Notes under the pieces: generated by a model
The model's input: only the letters and a program-made list of their open reading frames with translations
Told to the model about the DNA's origin: nothing
The model's database searches: none
NCBI GenBank assembly: GCA_001632435.1
Contig: KV423927.1
Coordinates: 1 to 46,844, forward strand
Length of the DNA: 46,844 nucleotides
Direction of reading: 5' to 3'
Source: Calocera cornea HHB12733
Taxonomy: Eukaryota > Basidiomycota > Dacrymycetes > Dacrymycetales > Dacrymycetaceae
Translations under genes and position numbers: made by a program
Shown here: positions 22,864-34,090 of the stretch, in pieces
How positions within the stretch are numbered: the stretch's first letter is position 1
Layout of the letters: each line of letters opens with the position of its first letter

Positions 22864-25800
22864 ATGCCCGGTATTACTCCACCTCCTCCATTGTCCTGCT
22901 CTACGTGTACCTATTGTCGTCGCTTCATATCACGGGTATGTCACTACAACGCTACCGATGTATTCGGCGCTGTGCTCACTCTTTCGTAGTTGAATCCCGA
23001 ACCGGTTATCTTTACCCGCGACACCTTATGCTACTGCGGGTGTGCATTCCACGAACACTACCATCCCGGCCCTCTGCGATATCAATCTCCTCTTTCTGGT
23101 TGCAAATATTTCTACAGCGTCTGTCGTTATCGCTCTCCCTCCATTGATCCTTGTGCTGACGGTCCAATTAATAGACCTCTCCGGCCTGGCTGCCGCACTC
23201 TCCCTGCGAGAATCAACTTCAAAGTGGTCAGCTCTGCAACATCGTTCACAGTCTCCACATACCCGGTACAAACAGTCCTCTTACGGGAGAGACGCGTCCT
23301 CCCGTCAGTCCCGGCCCTATTCCCACTTCATCGACCCTTACGGAGTTCTTTATGCAGACTCAGCCGACTGCAAGTGTCGAAGTAATCGGAGGTTCTCCAC
23401 GTCCACTGGCACAGGCCGACTCCACCCCAACTCGGCGGTCTCCGGTGCAACCTGTCTTCAGTCCGGTCCGCCTTCTTGGCTCGCTCCGTGGACTTCCGGT
23501 TTCACCTACCTCCTTCATTGACCGACTTCATCGTCAGGACAGCACTAATGCCAATGCCGATCGTCTCACGGCCTCCGCTCGACACCCGCCTGCCTCCACG
23601 ACGCCGTCTGGACAGCGCGCGATGTCTTCGCGGGGTCGCCGTGCTCACGGGCGCGGCGGGCGGGGAGGCCGCGGTCGCCGCGTCGCTCAGAGCGACGATA
23701 TTCCACCGCCACCACACGGTGCCACCGGATCTCCTCATGGACTCGCTTCAAATGTCACAACCCAAAATCTAGAGCCTGTCGTACTCCATCATGAAGCTCC
23801 GCCGCGTTCTGGTAGCCAGACTGCCCGTCGATGCCAAATCGTTCTTGTGGTTCTCCCGTCGCCCGTCAGTACTTCCTCACTCTACTTCATTGAGTCTACT
23901 CACCAGGTGCTAGATTGCTGGTGTTCCCGGCATATTTCCTCGTTCGGACGCCGACGGTGTCATACCATACGGGGGCCTAGAGAACGACCGTCTTCGAGTG
24001 CTGCTGACCCGTTTCACCGCCCTCCATCTCGTTCACCGCCTTCAGCCCGATGTAACCACATTTGCGCACCTTCACATCTCGCTCGAGTTGGCACTTCGGT
24101 CTCATGGATTACACATTTCTCTCCCGGCCGATGGAGATCCTGCGGTGTCTCCGACTGCTGAGCCCACCATCCTGCATTCTACACCCGGAGTCTTCTACGA
24201 AGGACGACTCTTTGATCTTGTAAAACCAGGACGCCGAGTTGACGATCATCCTGGCGAGTACGAGATCCTCGCCATCGACCCTACTCAGTCTATTCAGCCT
24301 CTCCTGAAACGAAAATACGCAATGTGGCGAAATCCAGACGGTCCCACAGATTCCAATTACGCCCGAGACTACCTCGTTTTCCTCGGTAAGCGCCTACAGG
24401 ATTTTCATATCTACTTATCTCAACTCATCATTTCATATTCCAGCTCCTCGACATGGGCCCATCGCCGGTTATCTCCCCTTGACGTTGAATCGTCCACCTG
24501 GTCGGCACCTTTGCTTCGTATGTCATGCCCTCAGTGGTGTTTCCCATGATATACCAGGTGTTCCCTATGTCGCCGACACCTGCCTTGGGGCGTCTTGCAT
24601 CCTCTCTGTCGCTGTTTCCAGCCGGGCCACTACTCCCACGGCACCATCGCCCCCGATGCCTCACGTGCCACTTCGGCGTACTCATAGTACCGTACTGTCC
24701 CGTCAGCGTCTTGCCTGCTTCTACTTGCTTACATGAATCTCAGTCATCGTCGTCATCGAGGTCGCCTCCCGAACGTTTCACACCTCGACCTCGTCTTTCG
24801 TCTCCCACCCCTCTCGTGCTGAGTACACCCGAGGACCATCACGCCATCCTCCCAGATGCTCCTTCTACCTTCCAGTCCTCACCTCCACACGGCTTCCGCC
24901 ATTTAACCACTCGACAAGGGTCTAGCCCCTCCATCTCTCCCCGCGAATCATTCTCAGCTACTCCACATTCGCTCTCATCCTCCCGTACTCTCGATCGGTA
25001 CAGTCCAACCCCGCTTCTTACTGATCAAAATCGTCGTGAAGTCATTGACCTTTCTCTCACCGACTCTGAGAACGATGAGATTTTGGTTGGCGGATTCTCC
25101 ATGGATCCCTGTTCTGATGAAGATGATATCGACGATGCAGGTCCGTACTCTATAAGCGCGCTATTAAAATCACAACTCATCATTCCACAGAATGGCAACC
25201 TCTTGATTTTGATTCCGCATCTTTTGCTGCTCAGCGGTGTCAGTGGCAGGAACATGCTCGACGGCAGTTGGACCCACCTCCTGTTGGCACGAACGGCCTC
25301 TTTACTGTTGATAACTATCCTGGCTACCCCGATACGCATACAGATGTCGCGATCCATTCGCTCTCTATGGAGATAGCGACCCATTTTTGGCTACTTCTGA
25401 ACAGCGCATTCTCGGCTTCTGAAATGCCCAATCAGGATGGTATGAAGGATCTTCGAGAGTTCACCTCCCGCTTGATTCCTGGGCAATTTCGCGTTGAAAT
25501 GTATGTCTATGACCGACCGAGCGATCTTCTTTTGTTGACCACCTCATGCAGCTTGGCCCCACCCATCAGCGCCTCGCTCTCTGGACGCGTTCTTACGTCC
25601 GGTCAGGGCCCCTCTCGCGTCGCCTTGCAGTCTACCCTCCAAAACTATCTCACATTCAAGCCGACGTCGTACAGCAAGACTCCAGATGGGTTCTTGGCCT
25701 TCAGTCCTCCCGTTGGTCACCATCCCTCTGATAACCTGTTCTGGCGTGGCATCGGCATCCTCAGTTCGCTGTGGGTTCTACATGCCGCCACTCCCCCTTT

Positions 25801-26699
25801 TAATATTTCTCCTTTCATTGTTCTTGTTTGTGGTTCTACCGACAAAATTGCAGCTCTCCGATATTGCCAAGATTTGTCTTTCATTCGCACCTTTGCCCCC
25901 AAGGCCGCCGACCTCCTCGCGTCATGGGATCGCCTATCCCGTCAGCATGTACTCGATCCTTCGTCCCGCCAACAGGCTAGTAAAGCCCGTCCGAAGCACT
26001 CAATGGATGTCTTTCGACCGTATCTCGAGGCATTGGACGTAGTAAGATCTCCTTGTCGTTGGCTCCCAATCACAACGTTACTCATCTCTCATGTTTCATG
26101 TCATTGTAGGCTCTATCTCCAGATCTGGCAGATGATATGTCTGACTTCAAGCTCAACCGAACCGAACATGCTCGCCTTCGTCACAGCCTTTGGGGCCTAT
26201 TTCTCTTTGGCTATGGCGCCACTGATTCCTCCAACCCTCAGCTTGCTGCTTTCACCGAAGGCTGGTCTCTTCTAGAGCGTTTAAGCACCGTAAGAGTCTC
26301 CCAGTCAGTTACATTCCTCTGCTTACCATGCCTCAGTTCTATGTGCGGCACGCATTTTCGGACTTTCGCGCATTCATTTACGTTATCTGGCGCGATGTCT
26401 CCCTAAATGCCACTCAGTACCTTCAACACCGAATTCGCTGGCTGTCTCAGGGTTCCGAACAGGGGCATGATTGGACTCAGGTCAAGGCGGCACTATCAAG
26501 ATTTCTGGCACGGACCGGCCTTCCGGCTATTACCGAATCGCCAGCGTCAGAGGTTTTGCAGCAAGTTTACGCCTGCCATCATATAGACAGCAATCGCTTA
26601 TCGCCCGCAATGGCTCGTCCCCACATCCGCCGGCTTCTCTTCAATACCCTCGTCTTTGGCGTTCCCCAACCCCCGGGGGATGAATCCATTCTGGTTTAG
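22864..26699 (+). CDS. Multi-exon protein with an N-terminal Cys/His cluster and a HECT-like domain, probably element-encoded
   Basis: The start at 22864 reads MPGITPPPPLSCSTCTYCRR. After a 54-nt intron it continues with CYCGCAFHEHYHPG, a small Cys/His cluster. The 23.1-24.75 kb part is coding-like (for example GLENDRLRVLLTRFTALHL and FVCHALSGVSHDIPG), but I could not fix every splice, and a broken gene is possible. The last four exons are firm: up to 25140, 25191-26041, 26110-26289 and 26337-26699, all in frame. They contain RGIGILSSLWVLHAA, ISPFIVLVCGS, a DLSFIRTFAPKAADLL-like segment, then NPQLAAFTEGW. This is the order seen in fungal HECT-like (ubiquitin-ligase-like) domains. I do not see the catalytic TC motif, so activity is doubtful. 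Confidence 0.45.
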
Positions 26700-28366
26700 A
26701 CCCCCACCTACTATGCCATCTTCACACACGTCACTCACGCGTATATTAGATCGAACTACGGCCGAATCGCGCCCGTTATCTCAATCCCCTGGCAGAGCCC
26801 GTGGTAATGGAGCATACAACCTTCGTCGCTAGGGTCTGCTTTTCGCGCCTTACAGTACAGTATGGAACAAGCCTACCTCTACTTGCCGTTGCGGACGACG
26901 ACGGGGAAGAGTTTGACCGCGTAGTTATGGCTTGCATCCTCACTTCCACCACTGATTTCAACACATTCTGAGCTATTTTCAGACGGGTTATTACTGTCCT
27001 TCCTCGTAATCTCACATTTGTCAGTTCGCCTATTCCTTCCGTGCCTTCTTGCGGCCGCCCATCTCACTCTTCGATTCCTCCCTCCTTCCTCCTAATTGGC
27101 TGTCTGACATGATCAGCATAGCTTCATCCTCACTCATTTTCCTGTTGCCGGACAGCTTCATGTGACAGCCAATTGGTAGCTCGATTGTGCGAGCTGTCCT
27201 TGACCTTCCCGTCTTTGATACATAGCTATCTTTGCCAATGGCTCAATCCTGCATTGTCTCAGTCTCCGCGCCGTTCTTGCTGAACGTTATGGCCAATAGC
27301 TGAATCATGCGACCTCTCGCTTACCGTCCGGTTGGTAACAGATAGCCATTTTGGCCAAATTAGCTCAGTCGTGCAATATATCACTCTCCTTGATGTTCTC
27401 AATAGCTGAATGTTATGGCCAATAGCTGAATCATACCACCTCTCGTTTACCTTCCCGAGGGTAATAGATAGCGCATTTTGGCCAAAATAGCTCGGTCGTA
27501 CAATGTGTCACTCTACTTGATGTTTTCAATAGCTGAACGTTATGGCCAATAGCTGAATTATGCGACCTCGCGTTTACCGTCCCGGTGGTAACAGATAGCC
27601 ATTTTGGCCAAATTAGCTCGTCGTGCAATATGTCACTTTACTTGACGTTCTCAATAGCTGAATGTTATGGCCAATAGCTGAATCATGCGACCTCTCATTT
27701 GTCTTCTCATCTCCAACCGATATCTTCTATGGCCAATGGTGCACTTGTTCAACGTGACTTCCGCCTTCCGGTCCCGAATAGCTAAATTGTTGCAGTCAAT
27801 AGCTCAATTGTAGAAGGTCTCACTGTTGTTCCGGTCCCTGGCAATGTCTGTAAGAAGGCCAGATCCCAATAACTATCTGGATATGGACGCATTATTCACC
27901 TTCCCATTCTCAAAGCTCAGATGTACAGGCAGAAGATGAAGCGTTTGATATTCAAATTGTTCACTCTAGTGCTTAACTCCCGAGTAGTCTGGCGAGTTCC
28001 GCGAGTCTTTCGCAATCCTCCCCGTCACGGTCCAGATCCGGCTCGCATATCAGGCACGATGCTTGCGACAGACATCAGATAGAGCCCTGGTTGGCCAGAG
28101 AGGCGTCAGCATCTGTTGCTTCAGACTAGCCGTGTAACTTATGTTGGAGTGTTCGACTTCCTGTGCCAACACACCACGGCTTGCGATGTGTTTCTTAGCT
28201 TTGACCTTGTTGATGAGAACTTCCTCTGTCCTGTGCATAGCTTTCTAACGGTCTGTGTTGATGAGCCCAACTCTCTACCGTGATATGGCTTGGAGCCATA
28301 AAAACCATAACCCATATGCGTTCAATCGCTAAGCCCCTACCAATCACAGACGCTCCTCAGCAGCAC
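26700..28366. other. Gene-free region holding the 126-bp tandem array
   Basis: About 1.7 kb between the HECT-like gene and the F-box gene. Besides the repeats at 27160-27840 described separately, I see no coding sequence. Confidence 0.6.
27286..27705. repeat. Tandem array of a 126-bp unit, three full copies plus a partial
   Basis: Units start with GTTATGGCCAATAGCTGAAT at 27286, 27412, 27539 and 27664 (lengths 126, 127, 125 and partial). Each unit contains AATAGCTGAAT near its start, TTTTGGCCAAATTAGCTC in the middle and another AATAGCTGAAT at its end. Diverged units continue to the left (about 27160-27285) and right (to about 27840). The unit is not coding. A multi-motif array of this kind beside mobile-element genes resembles the subterminal repeats of large DNA transposons; that role is inference. 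Confidence 0.9.
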
Positions 28367-29888
28367 TCACTGTCCAGTCTCACCTCTCCCTCTTGCTGCA
28401 CGCACAACTTCGTCCCATAGATCTTCCCCACCGAGAAGTGGAATGGTTTTAACTCGAAGGCCGCTCCACCATTGCATGACCTTGAAAGCAAACGTTGGAG
28501 ACTTGAAGCGAACCTTCTGTGTGGTCACGAGGAGAGGGCGATCCCCGATGTCGAGCGGTTCGGGATATAGAGATTCTTTCATGAGATCGACCTCCGTTAT
28601 CGAAAAGCCTTTCAGATTTGGGCACTTTTTCGCAATCTCGGCTATGCAGGATATGGGCAGACCACCGGTTACAAGGGCAGCGCCACGATTATTCAACGTG
28701 GATTCACTCTCCACCTGTTCCCTGAACGGAGAGCAGGAACACGACCACCAGTAGCTGAAATCAACCAAGGCTGGCCATTCTGCTGCCATCCTCTGCAGTA
28801 CAACACCCTCCAGAATGATTGGCCCGTCTATAAGCCAGCCGAACCAGAACGACTTCATTTGGATGCAGGATCGTAGGGGCAACAGCCAGATCGTATCGAA
28901 TGTGGGTACCGTGTGCTCACCAACACATTCGAGAGCAAAACGAAGGTCTGAAATATGGCGCGAATAATGAGTGAGCCACTGGATGATCCATTTAACATCT
29001 GCTTCGGTCGAAGCGGGATCCTTGTCGATGAGACTGTAGAATCTCGCGCAGCTCGGTCGGGCTTTCATTCGACGAAGGAGGTTTGCGGTAATGGAGAGAC
29101 TCGCGCATATCTTGAGCTGCTTCACTGCACGAAAGGTAACTGGTCTGTGTTCAAGAATCGGAACGTTCCACGCAGGCGGTGATGAGCACAGATCGTCACG
29201 AATCGCCAGTCTACACAACCGTTTCATGCGTGCCAGAACCTTTGCAGTTTTGAAGTCGAAGTAGGCACTAGGCAGGGTAACATCGAAGTGCACAGTCGAT
29301 GCCACCTGTTCCACGCGTAGCACAAAGTGGCCGAGTGGTCCCTCCCATGCTGGACGCTGTATGCTGTCTCGGTCGACTCTGTTACTCATCTCCAGGCGCA
29401 CCAGAGTTGTCCGACTGTTGATCAGATGCAAGCAACCAATCAACCCCAACGGCCAGGATGTTGTGATATTCATGGCGACGATATTGTTGAACATAAACGG
29501 GTGAGGGGACAGGGTCGACAGACTGTTCAGCCGTGTTATCGCGTCCACGAAGGCAAGTTCGTCATCTTGATCGTTCAGGATAATCTCAGCGTCGTGAACA
29601 GCTGCCATATACGAAAGATACCGTGACGCTTGCTGTCAAATCATCAGAAAGGGCTTTTGCAGATCGCACCAAATCACTACAGACAAGCAGAGATACCGGA
29701 AGACTTAGTTCATCAGCTATATGCAGCATCATCTTGAGGTCTAACGTGGCCCACAGAGCCTTCTCTGCAACGTTGAACGTCGAGCCGGACAACCTCAAAT
29801 TCAACAAAGTCTGAGGACATTCCATTCTTATCAGCCAGTTGCAGATCCTCGCCTTTAGCTCCTCGATAGCAAATAAGCGATGCATCAT
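28367..29888 (-). pseudogene. F-box protein gene with a frameshift
   Basis: The minus strand from the ATG at 29888 starts MMHRLFAIEELKARICNWLI and continues with TLLNLRLSGSTFNVAEKALWATLDL, the pattern of Agaricomycete F-box proteins (I-x-E-L ... L-x-x-x-R-x-x-S ... A-x-x-x-L-W-x-x-L). Near 29640 the frame must shift by one base: after ALSDDL the expected continuation QQASRYLSYMAAV lies in another frame, which then stays open for over 410 codons to a TGA at 28367. That part has the LRR-like text expected (CPNLKGFSITEVDL). No intron fits the shift, so this is a broken gene or a base error. F-box proteins are substrate receptors of SCF ubiquitin ligases. Divergent from the 759-aa gene. Confidence 0.6.
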
Positions 29889-30160
29889 GTGTTTGTGTGT
29901 ATCAGAACCGAAGAGATCGGACAACACGGACGGCGACGGTCGACTCGCCGGGCCACTGGCGCAGTCAGTGTGATGTGACGACCCAGCCGCGTGCCGGACG
30001 GCGGAAGCTTTCACGCCGCGTTCTGTCCCTCTCCCCCATCTGAGTCGATCGCTGCCCGCGCCTCGCTGTCCCCCTTTCCTCAAGCCGTGCTCAACAAACA
30101 GCCTGCTACACCGAAATATCGCTTTTGCCTTTAATCACACATCTCCGGTTCTCATCCACG
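29889..30160. promoter_or_regulatory. Divergent region between the F-box gene and the 759-aa gene
   Basis: 272 bp that must hold both promoters. The frame open across it on the minus strand has no ATG before 29888 that looks like a protein start. Confidence 0.35.
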
Positions 30161-32492
30161 ATGACTGAGACCACACGGCCCGTCACCAGGAGCCTCGCCA
30201 GCAGACTAGGAGGCATTCCCGATTTGACTCACCAGTATCTGGCCGACCGGGCCATTCATCGCACCGCGAGCACTCATCCAGACCAACCCTATGTAAATGG
30301 AGCCACTGGCTCATCAGAGGACGAGTCTTCAGTATCACTTCATCCCATCTCAAATAACCTCCCATTCCATTTCAACGGCGACCCACAGCACCGCATCCTC
30401 ACACCGCCGCACGCTGGCTCCTCGCATTCACAACCGATCAATCATTCAATGCATGAAGATACCGACTCGCCGCTCGCCATGGGACTGGTTCAAGAGGAAG
30501 TGGATGATCTTCTCTCCTTAGCGGAGATATCAGATGATATGTGGGAGGAAGAGGGTTTGGATGAAGAGGACGCAGAAGGATATACCTATCCTCCCGCGGC
30601 CCAGAGTCGCGATGTACGAGATCCCGAACCATCTCTTGGCTGTTATGCGACTGCCAACCAGTATGCCCTATTATAATTCTGTTTTCCACCCGTTTTCTTA
30701 CCCTGCTTGTAGACTTCTCCGCGCGCTTGCTCTGGAGCGCGAACGTCGTCTTCGGACGGAGGACGGACAAGTATTTGGCACCACGAGTGACTCTCTCCCA
30801 GCTCGATCAGAGGTCACGAATCTCGTCGGCCCTCCCCGGAGTCCCGACAATCCCAATAGCCTTCTAAGCGGCTCCAACTCTATCTCAGCGGAACCTGAAC
30901 AACAAGTCGCCTTAGCATCGTCTCCGCGTGACAGCCTGCTATATGCCCCGTCTGTGAACGAACTCCTCGCCAGTAGTGGAGAGTCGCCATCGCTCCGGAC
31001 GAGTTACACATCACAAAACGCCCTTCAACCACCACTTCCTGCTGACACGGCTCGTCCCTTATCCCTGTCGACTGTCTTGGCCGCGGAGGCGCAGCCGGCA
31101 CAAGAACGCCCCACTCGAGGCATGTTCCATACTTTCTCACCGCCTTCCAAGCATGCTGATCGCATCATAGGGAAATATTGCACCGTTTTCCTGATTTTAT
31201 TCGAGGCGAATTCCAAAGATGGGGTCGTCTATGTCAGAGGAAGGATACAGAAAAGCGATCTTCCGGATCTTGCGCCGGCGGCCGTACTCGTACCTCGATT
31301 CTTTTTGCCTTCAGCCGATGTTGGTCGACACCAGTTGAGCCAGTTCTTGGCCCGTCGATTCCGCTTTTTCCACATAGCGACCACTCAGGTGCCGTCTACT
31401 CGCAGGTGGAACCCGGACGCGTGGCATTCTCAACCGGGACATCAAAGAATTGGCTTGATGAACGAGGTTGCCAATCATCTCCCCTTGTCTAATGTCGTCT
31501 TGCATCCAATGCAACGCGACCATGTTATCACCCAGGACTTCATTCAACGGCTTCCAGGATCGGTACCTCGAACCATCTTTCAGAACATCGTCTATGTGCT
31601 TTATCTTGTCAATACTTCACGTACCCATCAAACGGAGATCACCCTCCCGCGTACGTGGCCTCCGACTCCCGCCACTACACCTTCTCCGTCCAGTCCAACT
31701 CCAAGCCATTCTCGCCCGGCCGAATCTACCGTCCAGCGCGCAACGAATGTCGTAGCTCAAATGTCCGCTACTTCGTCGTCTCTTTCACATTCTTTAGAAG
31801 ACCTGGAGATGGCATCCATGCCCCGAGCACCGTATGTGGTCAGACGGCGGCGCCGGGCGAATGGTCAATGGAATCAAGAATTAATTCGGGGCCCCAATTT
31901 TTCTTTCATCACCGAATTTCTGGAGAGGCGGTTTCCGCGTATCCATCGCGCTCTCGACGGACTTGAAGAAGGCAACTTCTTCATGGCGGTTACTTGCATT
32001 GGATGGTTCGTCGAGCGTACCCTACTCTTCCTGGAGGCTGCAGCTGCGTTGGGAATGCCCTCGGCACTGGAAGGCGATACCTATACTGTCCCTTCCCCTC
32101 AAGGCTGGAACGGCCTTATCACTGCTGATCACCTGGCGAGCTGGTTTTCCCAGCACCGACGAGGCGGCATCGGCAATCGGCGGACGTATACGAACCATCG
32201 GGGCATGGTTGTCCGGTTCATGAGGTTTTGGAACGATCATCGCCTGTGGTATATCAGTCAGCGACAGCTGTGGAACTCTCCCGACAATAGCACGGTCGAT
32301 GGACGCGCAAAACTGGAAATAATAGGTGTTATTGGATACAGTGTCGCTCGTACGGACGCCGAGCGCGCAGTTATCTGCGACGGCACACCCGGCAGCCTTA
32401 TCATTACCGGCGCATGTAGTTGGAGACCCACACGGGTAGAAACGGCGCTCTCGCGGCTCTTTCCAGAATACAGTCGGCAGGGCGGGAGGTGA
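30161..32492 (+). CDS. Unrecognised 759-aa protein in the mobile-element block
   Basis: Exons 30161-30660 and 30713-32492 join across a 52-nt intron (GTATGC ... TTGTAG) into one frame. The N-terminal ~250 residues are acidic and Ser/Pro-rich (including DDLLSLAEISDDMWEEEGL). The central part (SKHADRIIGKYCTVFLILFE ... YVRGRIQKSDLPDLAPAAVL) and the C-terminal part (GWFVERTLLFLEAAAALGMP, HRGMVVRFMRFWNDHRLWYI) look globular. I recognise no family. Its position between the HECT-like gene and the integrase suggests it belongs to the same element. The stop codon overlaps a GTGAGT donor-like sequence, so a further 3' exon cannot be excluded. Confidence 0.6.
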
Positions 32493-32923
32493 GTTTCTTC
32501 AGGCCGGGCCAGGGTCCCGTAGCCACGTTCCATCTCTTATCTCTTCATTCCCGAAGTGTACATAGTTTCCGTACTAATGCATCTCGTTCACGACGCTCGT
32601 CTTCCTCCGAATCTACTTCGTTAAGAATGGCATCATGACGCTGCGATTATTATCTTCTATCATCCTGGCAACATTCAGCTATTGTCTTTCACATTCAGCT
32701 ACGGCTCCTCCAGCTGAAAGACGAAGTCCTTCGTCATTCAGTGTTATCGTCCCATCGATTGACGCACATGGAGACGATCAGCTAGATAGAATGCATTGCA
32801 TGATACAGTGGGGGAATTTATTACATAGCATCTCTGAAGTGTGTCATCGTTATTTTGCTAAACATGGACCAGGCCGGGCGATGCGATTTTGTCGGGCTGC
32901 ATACATCAACGGGCAGTAATGTC
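32493..32923. other. Convergent 3' region with the recurring AATAGCTGAAT motif
   Basis: 431 bp between two convergent genes. The complement ATTCAGCTATT occurs at 32673-32683 and a shorter ATTCAGCTA follows about 20 bp later. These match the motif in the arrays at 27.2-27.8 kb and 38.1 kb. No gene seen. Confidence 0.6.
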
Positions 32924-33879
32924 CTACAACACCCTCTTCGCGCTTTCGAGCCTTTGCTTCAGTGCTTCAATCTCTGCCTCCTGGTGTGCGACTTTCGCCT
33001 CCAACTCACGAAACTTGCGGTGAGCCCAATCGACTTCGGTTGACGTCGCGTCTTCACCAATGGGAGAGATTAGCAGGGACAAACCTTCCACCTCAAGCCG
33101 GATAGTGCGGGGTTTGCCGGTCTGCGGATCACGCCGGTCTTGTCAGCACGAAAAACTTAAGCGCTTCCTTGATGATCTTCGTACCTTGCTCCGCTTTCGA
33201 ATGCCTCCACGAGTCGCGTTCTTCCCCCAGGTCCGAGAAGGGCCAGCGACCGGCTTCTCCCCATCAGGCGTGTTGTATATCTTGTCTGATACAGAAAAAC
33301 GGCCCAGTTCCTTTGCCGCTTCCTCCTCCACTGAAGGCTGTACATCTTCATCATCTCTAAGGTCGAAGCGGGAGAAAGAGTTTGGAGGCTGCGGCGAGGG
33401 CATGAGCAGCAGCCTTTACCATCTCGGTTTGATCTTTCTGACCGTCTCCACCGTTTCCGTCAAGGGTTCATCATCAGCTGATTGATCTATAACCTGCATC
33501 CATTGTGCAGGCGTCCAGCCCGCCCACTTCTGTCGTACCCTTGTTAGCGCATATATCGTCGATACTTCTCCATGGGGCGGGAAGCACCTTTCTGGCCTGT
33601 CGTTCGGCGAGAACATCAGCGGGGCCGTCTTATCCATCTGCGAGTGATCTTTCTCACCTTCATCACCGTTCCCGTCAACTGTTCTCCCGTCTTATCGCGC
33701 CCTTCTCCGTTTTCCGCCGCCGAAAGAGGCGCCTTCCATCACACGACCATGTGTCAGCGCATATAGTTACATTTTTCCCCATTGAGACGCACCTGATCCG
33801 ACGAATGGTTGGTTACCTGATTGTAGTACCCTCCAGCATCAGAGATATCTAATCTATCCGCAGTCGAGGGTGGTGACAT
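32924..33879 (-). CDS. Small protein with a C-terminal coiled coil, in the mobile-element block
   Basis: Exons 33637-33443, 33388-33185 and 33121-32924 join in frame through introns of 54 and 63 nt (the second with a perfect CTGAC). They give MDKTAPLMFSPNDRPERC ... WAGWTPAQWMQVIDQ ... LRDDEDVQPSVEEEAAKELG and end in a heptad-like FRELEAKVAHQEAEIEALKQ, a probable coiled coil. From the ATG at 33637 this is 198 residues. An upstream ATG at 33879 (MSPPSTADRLDISDAGGYYN) may supply a first exon, which I include in the span. It is divergent from the integrase gene, 211 bp away. Function unknown; an accessory protein of the element is a guess. Confidence 0.6.
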
Positions 33880-34090
33880 GATGGCGGTTGATGATGGTCG
33901 TGATGGTCGTTCGGAAGGAGGGCTCTGAAGCGCCAAGGGTTCTGGCCCGCGCCGTTCCGTACAAGCTCATGCCTGACTGATCGGCACGGCGACGCACCGT
34001 GGCCGCAAAACGTTGATCCAGTCGTTGTAAGTCGGTGTACATAGTATGGGAGGTGGTTCAACGACTTGATCTTGCATACTTCACTCATGC

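Noticed and set aside
27286..27705. CRISPR-like appearance of the regular repeats
   Set aside because: The units are contiguous 126-bp repeats without unique spacers, in a eukaryotic genome.
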